A stretch of DNA of 64,000 nucleotides, taken from the NCBI GenBank assembly GCA_025267735.1, contig CM046304.1, positions 12,462,001 to 12,526,000 on the forward strand. Reading direction: 5' to 3'. Of this stretch, positions 51,301 to 59,623 are shown in pieces. The position numbers and the translations under genes were made by a program. The stretch's first letter is position 1. The number at the start of each line of letters is the position of its first letter. This stretch comes from Mactra quadrangularis. Its lineage: Eukaryota > Mollusca > Bivalvia > Venerida > Mactridae. The notes under the pieces are model-generated. The model was not told where the DNA came from. It ran no database searches and saw only the letters and a list, made by a program, of their open reading frames with translations.

Positions 51301-54300
51301 ATTCTTTGGTCACTTAAGAAAAATGATACACCGGTATATTGACTTTTCTATGACATTTTAATGATTTCTTTGTGTAATTTGAGTTCTAGTGATTGTTTTA
51401 TGTACTTAAATGTGACAGTTCAGACTTCTGTTAGACGGCCACTCTCAGATTTTATAGTATAATTTGATTCATATACAAATCTCAAGGGACATTGAGATGT
51501 GATTTCAAGATTTGTTGTCTCATGACATCTATTGATTGTTTTAAAGGTACTCATTCACAGATTTCAACTTGAATATCAACATTTTTCTTGAACTATCAAA
51601 ATTGTATGGAAACATTTTTGAAAGCAGAAAGTAGCGTTCTGATAATGATAATTTAAATGCAAATGACATACAACTACAAATGATGGTGTTTCATGTAGTA
51701 TAAATCTACCCCTGTATTTCACAGTATAGACAATTTTAGTGCATTTTGTAACTTTTATAGTATATTCTTGCAACCTATAAGGTTGTTTTTTCTTAAATAT
51801 TAAGAATTAATTTTTGACATAATTACAGACACTGAATGACATTTTGAAAATATGGAAAAAGTTAATCAAATCTGTGAACTAGTACCTTTAAAAGGGTTTA
51901 TCATCTATGTTAGATTTCATAGCATTTTGATGAGAAATTGCCATGATATTTTGAAGTACATGAAATAATGAGTAAATCACTATTAATGAATTAATCTAGA
52001 AATTTAATCTCTATTTTTCTAGCATATAATTTTCATAAATGTATTGTTGCCATGGTAACTGTATATCATATTATTTTGATCTAGCTTCTCAAAAAAATCT
52101 TGTTTTACAAATTGATTCATGAATAATTCAACACTTTAGAAATGATTCAATACTTTTACATGCAGAAAGATTATTCAGTCTAGATATAAAAGATTTCTGC
52201 TTAGTTTCACTCTCAGTTAAGCAGGAAATTTATGAATAAAATATTTGTGCATTATCAGTTTTGTTTATCATCTAAAATATTGATACATAATGGATATTTG
52301 TATCGGAGCATCTGATTGGTTGATTCAAATTGAGGATTTCACCAATCATAAAATCTCAGACAAATTATTCACACTGTCAGTGTAGGATAAATCATTTAAA
52401 TGTTTTATGGTATCCAGTAATTTATATTAATGCACTTTGTCTGGTAATCTTGTGCCTTTAAGTTCCCTGTAATATTTTGGTTCCCAAAGTTAAATTTTAG
52501 CTTTACTTTTCGTTGTTGGCTTTTCTCTTGAGGTTAAAGTTTTTTTTACAAGTCCTGTATCTTCAATATCTTGGATATTTTATTGAAAGTTGGTATACTT
52601 ATTCAATGGGACTATATCAACCATACTATGAAGGGACATAACTCTTGATGTTCTTTTGCAGTTATTTCCATTTCATACTAACATATTGCAAAATTTGAGG
52701 TTAAAGTTTTTTCTGTATAAAATATTTTCCATACTAATCAAGATATTTAACTGAAAGTTGGTATGCTAATTTATGGGTACTACATCTACTGGACTGTAAA
52801 GGGACACAACTCTGGATGTATTATATATGGAGTTGTGCCCCTTTTTATGTAAACAGTTTGTGTTAAAATTTGTTCATAATGAAATATATTTGTCTTTGGA
52901 CTGCTCTTGTTGATTATGATTACACTTGACAACTGAAGAAGTGTTACAAACCAATGCATGGGTGGCTTTTCATGTTGTAATGGCTAAGCTATGCTTTCTC
53001 AAAATTGGGAATGTTTATGTGAAAAATTGTGTTGTTTCTGTTTGTTGTTTATTGTTTATATCTAAAGGAGCTTCGTATGGCAAAATGTTGTATCAGTAAG
53101 CAATAATAAAAGTGTTACGTGTTGGTTGTATTTTTATCCAATTTACTTGAATGGTAATGTGATGATACATGTACTATGAAAATTGTATCTAATAATTTCT
53201 ATTCTGTATTCACAGTTAGTAAGAAATCTTCATCATCAAAAGTCACAACATCATCAGTAAAATCATCCTCATCATCAGTTAGTATAAGTAAAAGCAATAA
53301 ATCATCACCATTACCAACATCCTGTAGAACTCCTACTTCCAATACTGTACCTAGAAAACCTTTACAATGGAAACCACCAGGTTTGTAGTTATAATCTTTT
53401 TCATTGATGTGCATTGGGGATACAAACAAAGTTTGTTATACAGTATTGCTGAAAAGCACAAAACACAATTTGAATCCTTTAGTTATTTATACAGATATTT
53501 TCATTGTCACATTTAAAGTTTTTTAGTCAAATATTTGAATTCCAGATATGTATACAAATGTTGTCTATTGAAAGAATTTTCTTAACTTTGTGAGATAATT
53601 GAAAGGTATAAGCTTTTCATGCCTACTTGCAACTACAAATGTATTATAGTATATGGTTAAAAATGTAAATAATTATATTGTTGTTGATAAATATTTATTA
53701 TCCTGAATGAGTATTTTTACTCTGGACTTTTTACAATAAGTGCCTATTCTTTTCACTAGGTTAAGCACTGTGGCAATACATTTTGGTTATTTTATGGCGT
53801 CCAGTGCTCCTAACGTAGCTTTCTTGGACCCTTGTCTGTAACCAGTACTCGCCTACCCTTCCACAAGACTAGAAACTTTTCCATATTATCTAAGCAACAA
53901 AGAAAAATCGACACTATTGCCAAATTTACATGGAAGGGTATAACCTTCCCGTGTTGAATAAGAACCCGTTTCCCTTCGAGAAACTAGATTTCGAAATCCT
54001 GGTGCACTTCAAAATGAGCTTCTGACCTGGGTTTGCCTATTTTTTTACATAATCTCTTAATTAGTTTGAACATACTTAAATTTTGTTCAGTTAGACTTTA
54101 AAGGAATTCTTACTACATTAAGATTGGATCCACTATTTAACATTGAAATTTTTACTAGCAGAATAGTCCACAAGTATAGAGATATTTGTCGTCTCAAATT
54201 ATGCATTTGGTATATAAATTTTGTCAAAAATGATTTTGTAAGTACCAAGGTGGACTTCATACTGGAACTTTACTGTATTTATGGAAACCATTTTGAGCCT

Positions 54301-54984
54301 GCTTCCTGATCAACATACTAAGTATTTATGATAATGTTTGTGGTAAAAGAAACAACAGTTTTGATGAGTTTTGAAACAAAGAGGACCAGGTTATCTGAAA
54401 GTTTTCAGTCTGTCACTGTTAACTGCTTAGCCTCCTGTATTCCTAAATGTAAGTAGTAGGAGCGGGGATCCAGTGATAGGACAATGTGCTTCTGGATCAA
54501 GAAATCACAGGTTTGAATCTCACTTGGGGCATTGCAAATGTCCTTGAGCAAGAACTTAACCTTCAGTTGTTCCTTTCCAACCAGGGGTAAATGGGTACTG
54601 TGAGGGATCACCTGCCTGAAGATGATTCCAATGACCAGGAGTTAATGTACATGATTGTTAAGTTGGCTGTACATGCATTAGGAAGCAAATTTTTTACTGA
54701 ACTTTAACTTTTTTACTTTCAGTCATCATTAAAACTTACTTATTGGTAATACTTTTATTGTTATTAACTTACCTTTGTTTTTCATGATTATTTCAGGTGC
54801 TTCTGGTGATGGGAAATCTCCTGTGGTAGCAAACACTAAGCCCCGCCTACCTGCCAATAATAGTGCTAAAATGTCACCACTAGGTGGTGTGAATGTAAAA
54901 TCACCAAGTGCTGGACTAAGGCTTGGTTTATCTAGAAATATGAAACTCAAACCTTTACATCCAAACTTGAAACCTGGTTCCTGA
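39377..54984 (+). CDS. RAD51AP1: RAD51-associated protein 1
   Basis: Nuclear accessory factor that binds DNA and stimulates RAD51 strand invasion in homologous recombination. Nine coding exons: 39377-39399, 41352-41401, 42758-42872, 43819-44012, 44760-44918, 45732-45806, 46987-47205, 53216-53380 and 54797-54984. Borders are GT/AG and frames join to 395 residues. The N-terminus (RKSVDYAKFGGDEDDD) parallels the vertebrate VNYSQFD-acidic start. Exon 3 is Lys-rich (likely NLS). Exon 4 has LYEKELQEALQLSLS, like the vertebrate DLEVALALS helix. Exon 7 is an Asp/Glu/Ser tract; exon 8 is Ser/Lys-rich and ends in LQWKPP. The C-terminus GLRLGLSRNMKLKPLHP matches the vertebrate RAD51-binding end. The very short first exon is the least certain; an in-frame alternative start upstream was not excluded. 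Large introns hold LINE, SINE and pearl-like elements. Confidence 0.92.
39640..40090 (+). pseudogene. LINE ORF fragment with N-terminal PHD-like zinc finger
   Basis: In RAD51AP1 intron 1. A conceptual reading gives CGSCYEPVSWSCKGVECESC, then YHANCQNIS and WVWTCLTC, the Cys/His spacing of PHD-like fingers that open some mollusc LINE proteins. A Pro/Lys/Asn-rich linker follows. The frame has an internal TAG (about 39774) where such proteins usually have Trp, and it loses similarity after about 40070. The endonuclease and reverse transcriptase are absent here, so it is a dead fragment. Confidence 0.65.
41440..42165 (+). pseudogene. RTE-like LINE 3' end, 5'-truncated and frame-shifted
   Basis: Directly downstream of RAD51AP1 exon 2, in intron 2. 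The main frame (41498-41989) reads FCYLGDMLCAGGGC, KLLPIMTSRH, LLHGSESWAP and RVRWFGHASR, the C-terminal part of a common mollusc LINE polymerase. A VCPRC piece lies upstream in another frame, and the GRGRPRKSW...TGTPAA end (to 42146) is in a third, so at least two frameshifts are present. It finishes with a short (GAT)n run after 42150; 3' microsatellite tails are typical of RTE elements. Confidence 0.8.
43395..43697 (+). mobile_element. Short pearl/HINE-like element, copy 1
   Basis: In RAD51AP1 intron 3. It begins ATTATACCCCCACTTTG and GGGGGGTATACTG and ends with the hairpin GTGAGC-ATTA-GCTCAC followed by AGATTTACTTGTT. It is about 90% alike by eye to the copy at 46189-46454. It has no tandem core. 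Confidence 0.7.
44066..44312 (+). mobile_element. tRNA-derived SINE, family B, copy 1
   Basis: In RAD51AP1 intron 4. A box AGGCTAGCTCAGACAGTAGC; the B box is decayed. The body has CTCCATACCACTGATTCTAA; the tail GTACAATGTGTTGCTATGAT resembles that of family A. Confidence 0.7.
45038..45333 (+). mobile_element. tRNA-derived SINE, family B, copy 2
   Basis: In RAD51AP1 intron 5. Head CAGGCTATCTCAGTCTGTAG, body CTCCTACCACTGATTCTTAA and ATGTAGGGCAGTTGTCAGTC, tail TATACAATGTGCTGCTTTGG. Confidence 0.7.
46189..46454 (+). mobile_element. Short pearl/HINE-like element, copy 2
   Basis: In RAD51AP1 intron 6. Same head (TTATACCCCCGCTTCG), a GTCCGTCCGTCC tract and the same GTGAGC-ATTA-GCTCAC hairpin ending in CTTGTT as the copy at 43395-43697. 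Confidence 0.7.
47276..48616 (+). mobile_element. Pearl/HINE-like element with seven-unit core
   Basis: Fills the left part of RAD51AP1 intron 7. It begins AGCTCGACTTTTCGAAGAAA, has a GGCGTCGGCGTTGGCG tract, then about seven imperfect units of ~150-170 bp. Each unit has a GGATGAATTATT...GTTATGCCCCTTT motif (near 47462, 47632, 47802, 47963, 48110, 48270, 48432). Near the end the head recurs inverted (CGAAAAGTCGAGC, 48579-48591), before GGACTGCTCTTGTT. Confidence 0.7.
49640..49710 (+). mobile_element. SINE tail fragment
   Basis: GATTTGACCTATGCAATGTG, then TTGCTACAG and TTAAACTCAACC, match the 3' tail of SINE families A and B, with no head upstream. It is a 5'-truncated copy just before the MITE at 49729. 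Confidence 0.55.
49729..50165. mobile_element. hAT-like MITE, CAGGCCTCCTAG family, copy 2
   Basis: In RAD51AP1 intron 7. The 12-bp inverted ends CAGGCCTCCTAG/CTAGGAGGCCTG are perfect. The 7-bp GATCAAG flanks both sides (49722-49728 and 50166-50172). The interior matches the copy at 12247-12720 along its length. Confidence 0.75.
50921..51212 (+). mobile_element. tRNA-derived SINE, family B, copy 3
   Basis: In RAD51AP1 intron 7. This is the best-preserved head: A box CGGCTAGCTCAGTCAGTAG and B box GGTTCAATTCC. The body has CTCCTACCACTGACTCTAAA; the tail is TACAATGTGTTG. Confidence 0.75.
52499..52911 (+). mobile_element. Shortened copy of the AGCTCGACTTTTCG element
   Basis: Also in RAD51AP1 intron 7. 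It starts AGCTTTACTTTTCG and shares the GAAAGTTGGTATACTTATT and AAGGGACATAACTC core motifs. It ends TTTGGACTGCTCTTGTT exactly like the element at 47276-48616, but with only two or three core units. Confidence 0.65.
53760..54010 (-). mobile_element. tRNA-derived SINE, family A, copy 3
   Basis: In RAD51AP1 intron 8, reversed and diverged. Recognised by TTTCTTGGACCCTTGTCTGT, CCAGTACTCGCCTACCCTT and ACATGGAAGGGTATAACCTT in family order. Confidence 0.7.
54450..54705 (+). mobile_element. tRNA-derived SINE, family D
   Basis: In RAD51AP1 intron 8. Head GGATCCAGTGATAGGACAAT with B box GGTTTGAATCTC, then TCCTTGAGCAAGAACTTAAC and GATCACCTGCCTGAAGATGA. Related copies: 4411-4656 (plus, MBOAT intron 6), and 27560-27760 and 43090-43255 (both reversed). 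Confidence 0.65.
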
Positions 54985-55380
54985 AAGTCTTCTAGAATCT
55001 GAGAGTGCCGTTTTATTTGTTTTAAATAGTTTCCACAAAGTTTATGTGCATGTGACTGTCTTGTGAAGTAAAAATTGTGTAAAATTATACCTTTGAATGT
55101 TAATGAATCAAACAAAAATGGTGATTGAAAAGAATCTAGTTAAATATAGGGGAATTCTTCTTCTAATGAAATTCTTCATTTAGTAAGAATGGTGATGATG
55201 GAAGTTTTAACTTTTAAGATTAGAAAACTTTCATATCAATTGTAGCACAATGGAATAATCAATTGAAGATTTGTGATTTTATTGAAAATAGATTTTTACC
55301 ATTAAAAGATAGGTGGTATTATCTCAGATTTTTCATTGATGAATTGTACATGTATATTTTAATCATTGTTTTAATTTAGT

Positions 55381-55386
55381 AATAAA
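55381..55386 (+). promoter_or_regulatory. Candidate polyadenylation signal of RAD51AP1
   Basis: AATAAA about 400 bp after the stop codon, in AT-rich sequence. It is a sensible 3' end, but the choice rests on motif and position only. Confidence 0.4.
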
Positions 55387-55980
55387 TTATTTATGAACAT
55401 ACATTTATGATTTTTGTATTTATTTATCTTCTCTGTCATTTTGTTTTTCAAATTATCAGATCCAATTTGTCTTCTGCAAATGTACTTAAAATACGAGTTA
55501 TTTTAGTCTAGACAGTTATTTGAGGTAGCTCCACACTTTACAAATTAATTATCGACTTAATATAAAAAAATCTCAATAGGTTGATGCAAATTATTTACAC
55601 CAAAATACACCTTTTAAGAAGGGAAAAAAACTTATGAGTAAAAAAGCTCTGCTATTGCCATGGTAATATGTTTTCAAAATTTACTCCATCATGGACAAAG
55701 AAATAGCTAAAATTTGCTTGAAGTCAAACTAGTAGAACTCTGAGGTTGTCTTTGGACTGAATTATTAAATATGATAATTTTTAGATGTAAGACACTCGCA
55801 ATTTAGCCAAGAAATGTTTTGCAATGTCACAATAGGACAGTTAAAATATAATTTTACTTTACACATCATGCTGTTGTGTCAGGAAATACCATTATTATTT
55901 TTAGCTTTAACAATTGAAGACTTCTTCACGAAGTTTCATTCATTGATATTGTCATGTGGTTGCTTTCTTGAATGATTTGC

Positions 55981-56760
55981 TAGGATATCTGTGACAGAAA
56001 TACTACTGATGAGTGATTGTTGAGTACCCTATTAGGATATCTGTGACAGAAATACTACTGATGAGTGATTGTTGAGTACCCTATGAGGATATCTGTGACA
56101 GAAATACTACTGATGAGTGATTGTTGAGTACCCTATTAGGATATCTGTGACAGAAATACTACTGATGAGTGATTGTTGAGTACCCTATTAGGATATCTGT
56201 GACAGAAATACTACTGATGAGTGATTGTTGAGTACCCTATTAGGATATCTGTGACAGAAATACTACTGATGAGGGATTGTTGAGTACCCTATTAGGATAT
56301 CTGTGACAGAAATACTACTGATGAGGGATTGTTGAGTACCCTATTAGGATATCTGTGACAGAAATACTACTGATGAGGGATTGTTGAGTACCCTATTAGG
56401 ATATCTGTGACAGAAATACTACTGATGAGTGATTGTTGAGTACCCTATTAGGATATCTGTGACAGAAATACTACTGATGAGTGATTGTTGAGTACCCTAT
56501 TAGGATATCTGTGACAGAAATACTACTGATGAGTGATTGTTGAGTACCCTATTAGGATATCTGTGACAGAAATACTACTGATGAGTGATTGTTGAGTACC
56601 CTATTAGGATATCTGTGACAGAAATACTACTGATGAGGGATTGTTGAGTACCCTATTAGGATATCTGTGACAGAAATACTACTGATGAGTGATTGTTGAG
56701 TACCCTATTAGGATATCTGTGACAGAAATACTACTGATGAGGGATTGTTGAGTACACTAT
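55981..56760. repeat. 52-bp minisatellite, 15 copies
   Basis: Unit starts are every 52 bp from 55981 to 56709. Units are nearly identical; the main variant is GATGAGTGATTG versus GATGAGGGATTG, in the order T5 G3 T4 G T G. Copy 3 begins GAGGAT instead of TAGGAT. It lies between RAD51AP1 and the receptor gene and encodes nothing recognisable. Confidence 0.97.
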
Positions 56761-57229
56761 TTACATATTATCCAGATAACATTGACATTGGGAAATACAA
56801 TGATCTGTCTGATTGTAATGATCAGGAGTTGGAAGCAGACTTTAAACCACACTTCAACTTTTTTATGACATCTGCTAACTTAATGAAATGATGCTTTTAA
56901 AAACAGGAAAAAAGTTATTTAAAAATGGTGGTCAAAACTGCTTCTTTATATACCTGATCGATCTTGGGAAAAGATCATTTGCTCTTGAAAGCAGAAAAGT
57001 TGACTGAGTAGAAATAGGTTGTCTTTATGACTGAACCATTCTCATACCCAGAGGTTATCAATTATCAATATACTCAAAGCTAGATCAAGAACCTTGATAA
57101 CCTCTGCATGGGTACGAGAATGTGACTGTACAAAATCGGCAAATTTCGCTGGCTCAGTTTTCGTGCTAGCTTATGAATACCTACTCAATTTTACAAAGAA
57201 ATCAATAACAACAAACGATCATTCAACTT

Positions 57230-58231
57230 TCATCTATTTGACTTTATTTCAAATGTTTTCTTCCAACTGACAAGCATTGTCTTTAACGATTTAAATATGG
57301 TTTTATTAGTAAAAGAATAAAGTATTGGATTTATAAAGTTAGAACACGATCCAGTGTATATAAGTACAGTATGTATCATTGGATTTACCTTTGACATTGA
57401 TGGATCGTACAAGTATAAAATCATAAAGGGCAGACGACAGCTTCCAAATACAGAAATAACAGCTAGAATGGTGAAAGCCATTTTTACCTCGGACATAACT
57501 CGTTTTTTCTCGCTGTCAGTCTTTACGGTAGTGGCATGGTTGGCTGTTCCAGATTGGGAGACAGTTTTTTCTCGACTAAGTCCAACTTTACGTTGAGTTT
57601 TAATGTATTTATGAATAATCGCCAGATAACAGAAAAGTATAACAGGAAGGGTACTTACAATAGCTATTACATAAATAAACAAACAAAACCCTTGACAATT
57701 ATATCCACCAAAGGGATAGCACACAAGTTTCTTTGGCACATAATCAAACTCTCCCCAGATTTTTGTCAATGGAAGCAAAAACGTAATCGGATAGAACATC
57801 CATGAAAATATTAATTTACCGGAAGTGACGATTTTCCCGCCATAAAATCTCCCATAATTCTGATGGTGCACTACGCAAATGTATCTATTTATGGTAATAC
57901 AGGTGTAGAGCCAAAGTTCTGCTCCTAACACGGAGAAAAATCCAAATGAATAGATTACACAAGCTGTTTGATTGTATGTCCATATATCGTGGTAAGACTG
58001 CGATATAAGTAATGGTAAAAAGAGAGCACAATGTATAAGGTTACACACACTCAAATTCAAGATAAACAAAAACGAGGCTTGATGATGCAGCTTTCCATAC
58101 ACAATGGCTGCACTTGTTATGGCGTTGCCAATGGTGCCAAGTATAGATGCAAGTGTTGAAAATACACGTATCACCGTCAATTGATGACTACTTATCTCGT
58201 TGCCTATAATATATGCTGTAGTGTTATCCAT
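57230..58231 (-). CDS. Intronless rhodopsin-class G-protein-coupled receptor, melatonin/moody/Tre1-like group
   Basis: Predicted plasma-membrane receptor of 333 residues with seven hydrophobic segments in one uninterrupted ORF. The N-terminus has an N-glycosylation site (NTT at 3-5). TM1 holds the GN motif (Asn36). TM2 has NLSVCNL, with Asn64 where most receptors have Asp2.50. Cys91 before TM3 can pair with an ECL2 Cys (171, 179 or 182). TM3 ends in NRY (115-117), not DRY. TM6 has SCRLP (264-268), so Arg replaces the toggle Trp of CWxP. TM7 has NPILY (301-305). NRY occurs in melatonin receptors and Tre1/moody-like receptors, so I place it loosely there; the ligand is unknown. It is complete, has no introns, and lies alone between repeats. 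Single-exon receptors of lineage-specific expansions are common in molluscs. Confidence 0.88.
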   Translation of the reverse strand: MDNTTAYIIGNEISSHQLTVIRVFSTLASILGTIGNAITSAAIVYGKLHHQASFLFILNLSVCNLIHCALFLPLLISQSYHDIWTYNQTACVIYSFGFFSVLGAELWLYTCITINRYICVVHHQNYGRFYGGKIVTSGKLIFSWMFYPITFLLPLTKIWGEFDYVPKKLVCYPFGGYNCQGFCLFIYVIAIVSTLPVILFCYLAIIHKYIKTQRKVGLSREKTVSQSGTANHATTVKTDSEKKRVMSEVKMAFTILAVISVFGSCRLPFMILYLYDPSMSKVNPMIHTVLIYTGSCSNFINPILYSFTNKTIFKSLKTMLVSWKKTFEIKSNR

Positions 58232-58714
58232 GATGGTAGGAATGTGATTTTTTCTCTTCCATCAGCAAATTACCTTGAACACTGCATCTGTAATTATATA
58301 AAACAGATTCTGTTTTATCAAGCTAACAGTTGTTTAGATCAACAAAATCATAATTTTGCTTGTCAGTTTACGCAAAACAAGACATCTAAACAATTTCTTC
58401 ACCTAAAAAAATACAAGATGTCTGATACAACCATCAACATGAAACAATTATAACATTAAATGCGGGAACACGTAGCTTTGTTAATTTGAGATTAAACGAA
58501 ATCTTAGAGTGCACATTATTGAAAATGTACTTGTTTCAATCACATTTATTTTCAGGCCGAGAATGATTTTTTCAATATTTTTTTATTTTTTTTGTTATAT
58601 GATGTACACCGCAAACAAATAAGGAAAACAAAGATATCATAATTGAAACAAATTAATATAAATACGTTATTTAAACGTTATTTATTGAACAACTACAACC
58701 ATTTTGTCACAGTA

Positions 58715-58996
58715 TAGGCGGGTCCAGCGGGGGTGGGTCAGGGGGTCCGGACCCCCCCCCCCCTATAATTTGGAAAATGTACTTGTTCGTTAGTGTATTT
58801 CTTGACTGTAAGTCATTTTTAAGTAGCATGAAGCAATTTTCCTCGGTGATTAATATAGATTTAATGGTTGTGGAGTGTTTATTATTAATATATAGCATTT
58901 TTTTTGCTGCAAAATGTGTATTATGTGGTTGTGGTTCGGACCCCCCTAGAAAAGTTCTGACCCCCCCCCCTAGAAAAAATCCTGGATCCGCCCCTG
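58715..58996. mobile_element. hAT-like MITE upstream of the receptor gene
   Basis: Ends TAGGCGGGTCCAG and CTGGATCCGCCCCTG are inverted, with GGACCCCC and CCCCCCTAG tracts inside each end. CACAGTA flanks both sides (58708-58714 and 58997-59003), a 7-8-bp duplication. Confidence 0.65.
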
Positions 58997-59339
58997 CACA
59001 GTAATCATTTTACCTCAACACTATCAATAATCCATTAACTCAATATGCATCTTATACGAAAATCAAATTTCAAATTTATTTCAACCAAAGTAAGAAACAG
59101 CTCAGCGAGTTTTGAAGGGTGGATTTCAATTAGCGTTCGTACATGTACATGCTTAGTAATACTTTTCAAGTTAGTTTTTACTTTTGCTATGTTTTGAAAT
59201 TCGTAATTTAATTAACAAACACAAGTAGTTTGTTTATAATTCAAATACACAGCTTCCTTTCACAAATTAGAAAGGAATCTCGAGGTCATGGGCTGACAGC
59301 TTGTAGATTGTTTTAGTGGAGCTCTTATTTACCTCGTTA

Positions 59340-59623
59340 ACCCGGGTCGATAGCGCATGTGTAGCGCACCGGGATTTCGAATCTAGTGTCCCGAGTGGGG
59401 GGGGGGGGGGGTTACGGGTTCGAATCCTACCCTTCCATGAAATTTGACAATTATGTATATTTTCCTCCATTAATATGGAATATGGAGAAGTTTCCGGCCT
59501 TGTGGAAGGGTAGGTGAGTACTGGTTGTAGACAAGGGTCAAGGAAAGCTAGGTTAGGTGGGTATACGCCGTTTTATAACCTATACAATGTGTTGCTACGG
59601 TGTTAAACCCAACAAATGAATAA
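59340..59623 (+). mobile_element. tRNA-derived SINE, family A, copy 4, with perfect target duplication
   Basis: Head CCCGGGTCGATAGCGCATGT and B box GGGTTCGAATCC, with a run of about 15 G between them. Tail ACAATGTGTTGCTACGGTGT and AATGAATAA. The 13-bp ATTTACCTCGTTA flanks it exactly (59327-59339 and 59624-59636), the mark of LINE-driven retroposition. Confidence 0.85.

Larger units (their letters stand above)
54985..57229. other. Intergenic region between RAD51AP1 and the receptor
   Basis: Contains the RAD51AP1 3'UTR, with AATAAA at 55381-55386 as a likely polyadenylation signal, the 15-copy 52-bp minisatellite, and a short SINE-D-like tail near 56770-56860. No coding region is seen. Confidence 0.65.

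Noticed and set aside
55981..56760. Hammerhead ribozyme in the 52-bp repeats
   Set aside because: Units contain CTGATGAG and GAAA core-like motifs, but only five bases lie between GAAA and CTGATGA in the direction that must hold stem III, the cleavage site and stem I. The flanks of the two motifs also do not pair as stem II.
55981..56760. CRISPR-like array
   Set aside because: Units are contiguous, with no unique spacers between repeats; it is a plain minisatellite in an animal genome.
57354..57805. Plus-strand ORFs opposite the receptor
   Set aside because: Antisense shadows of the intact 333-codon receptor frame.
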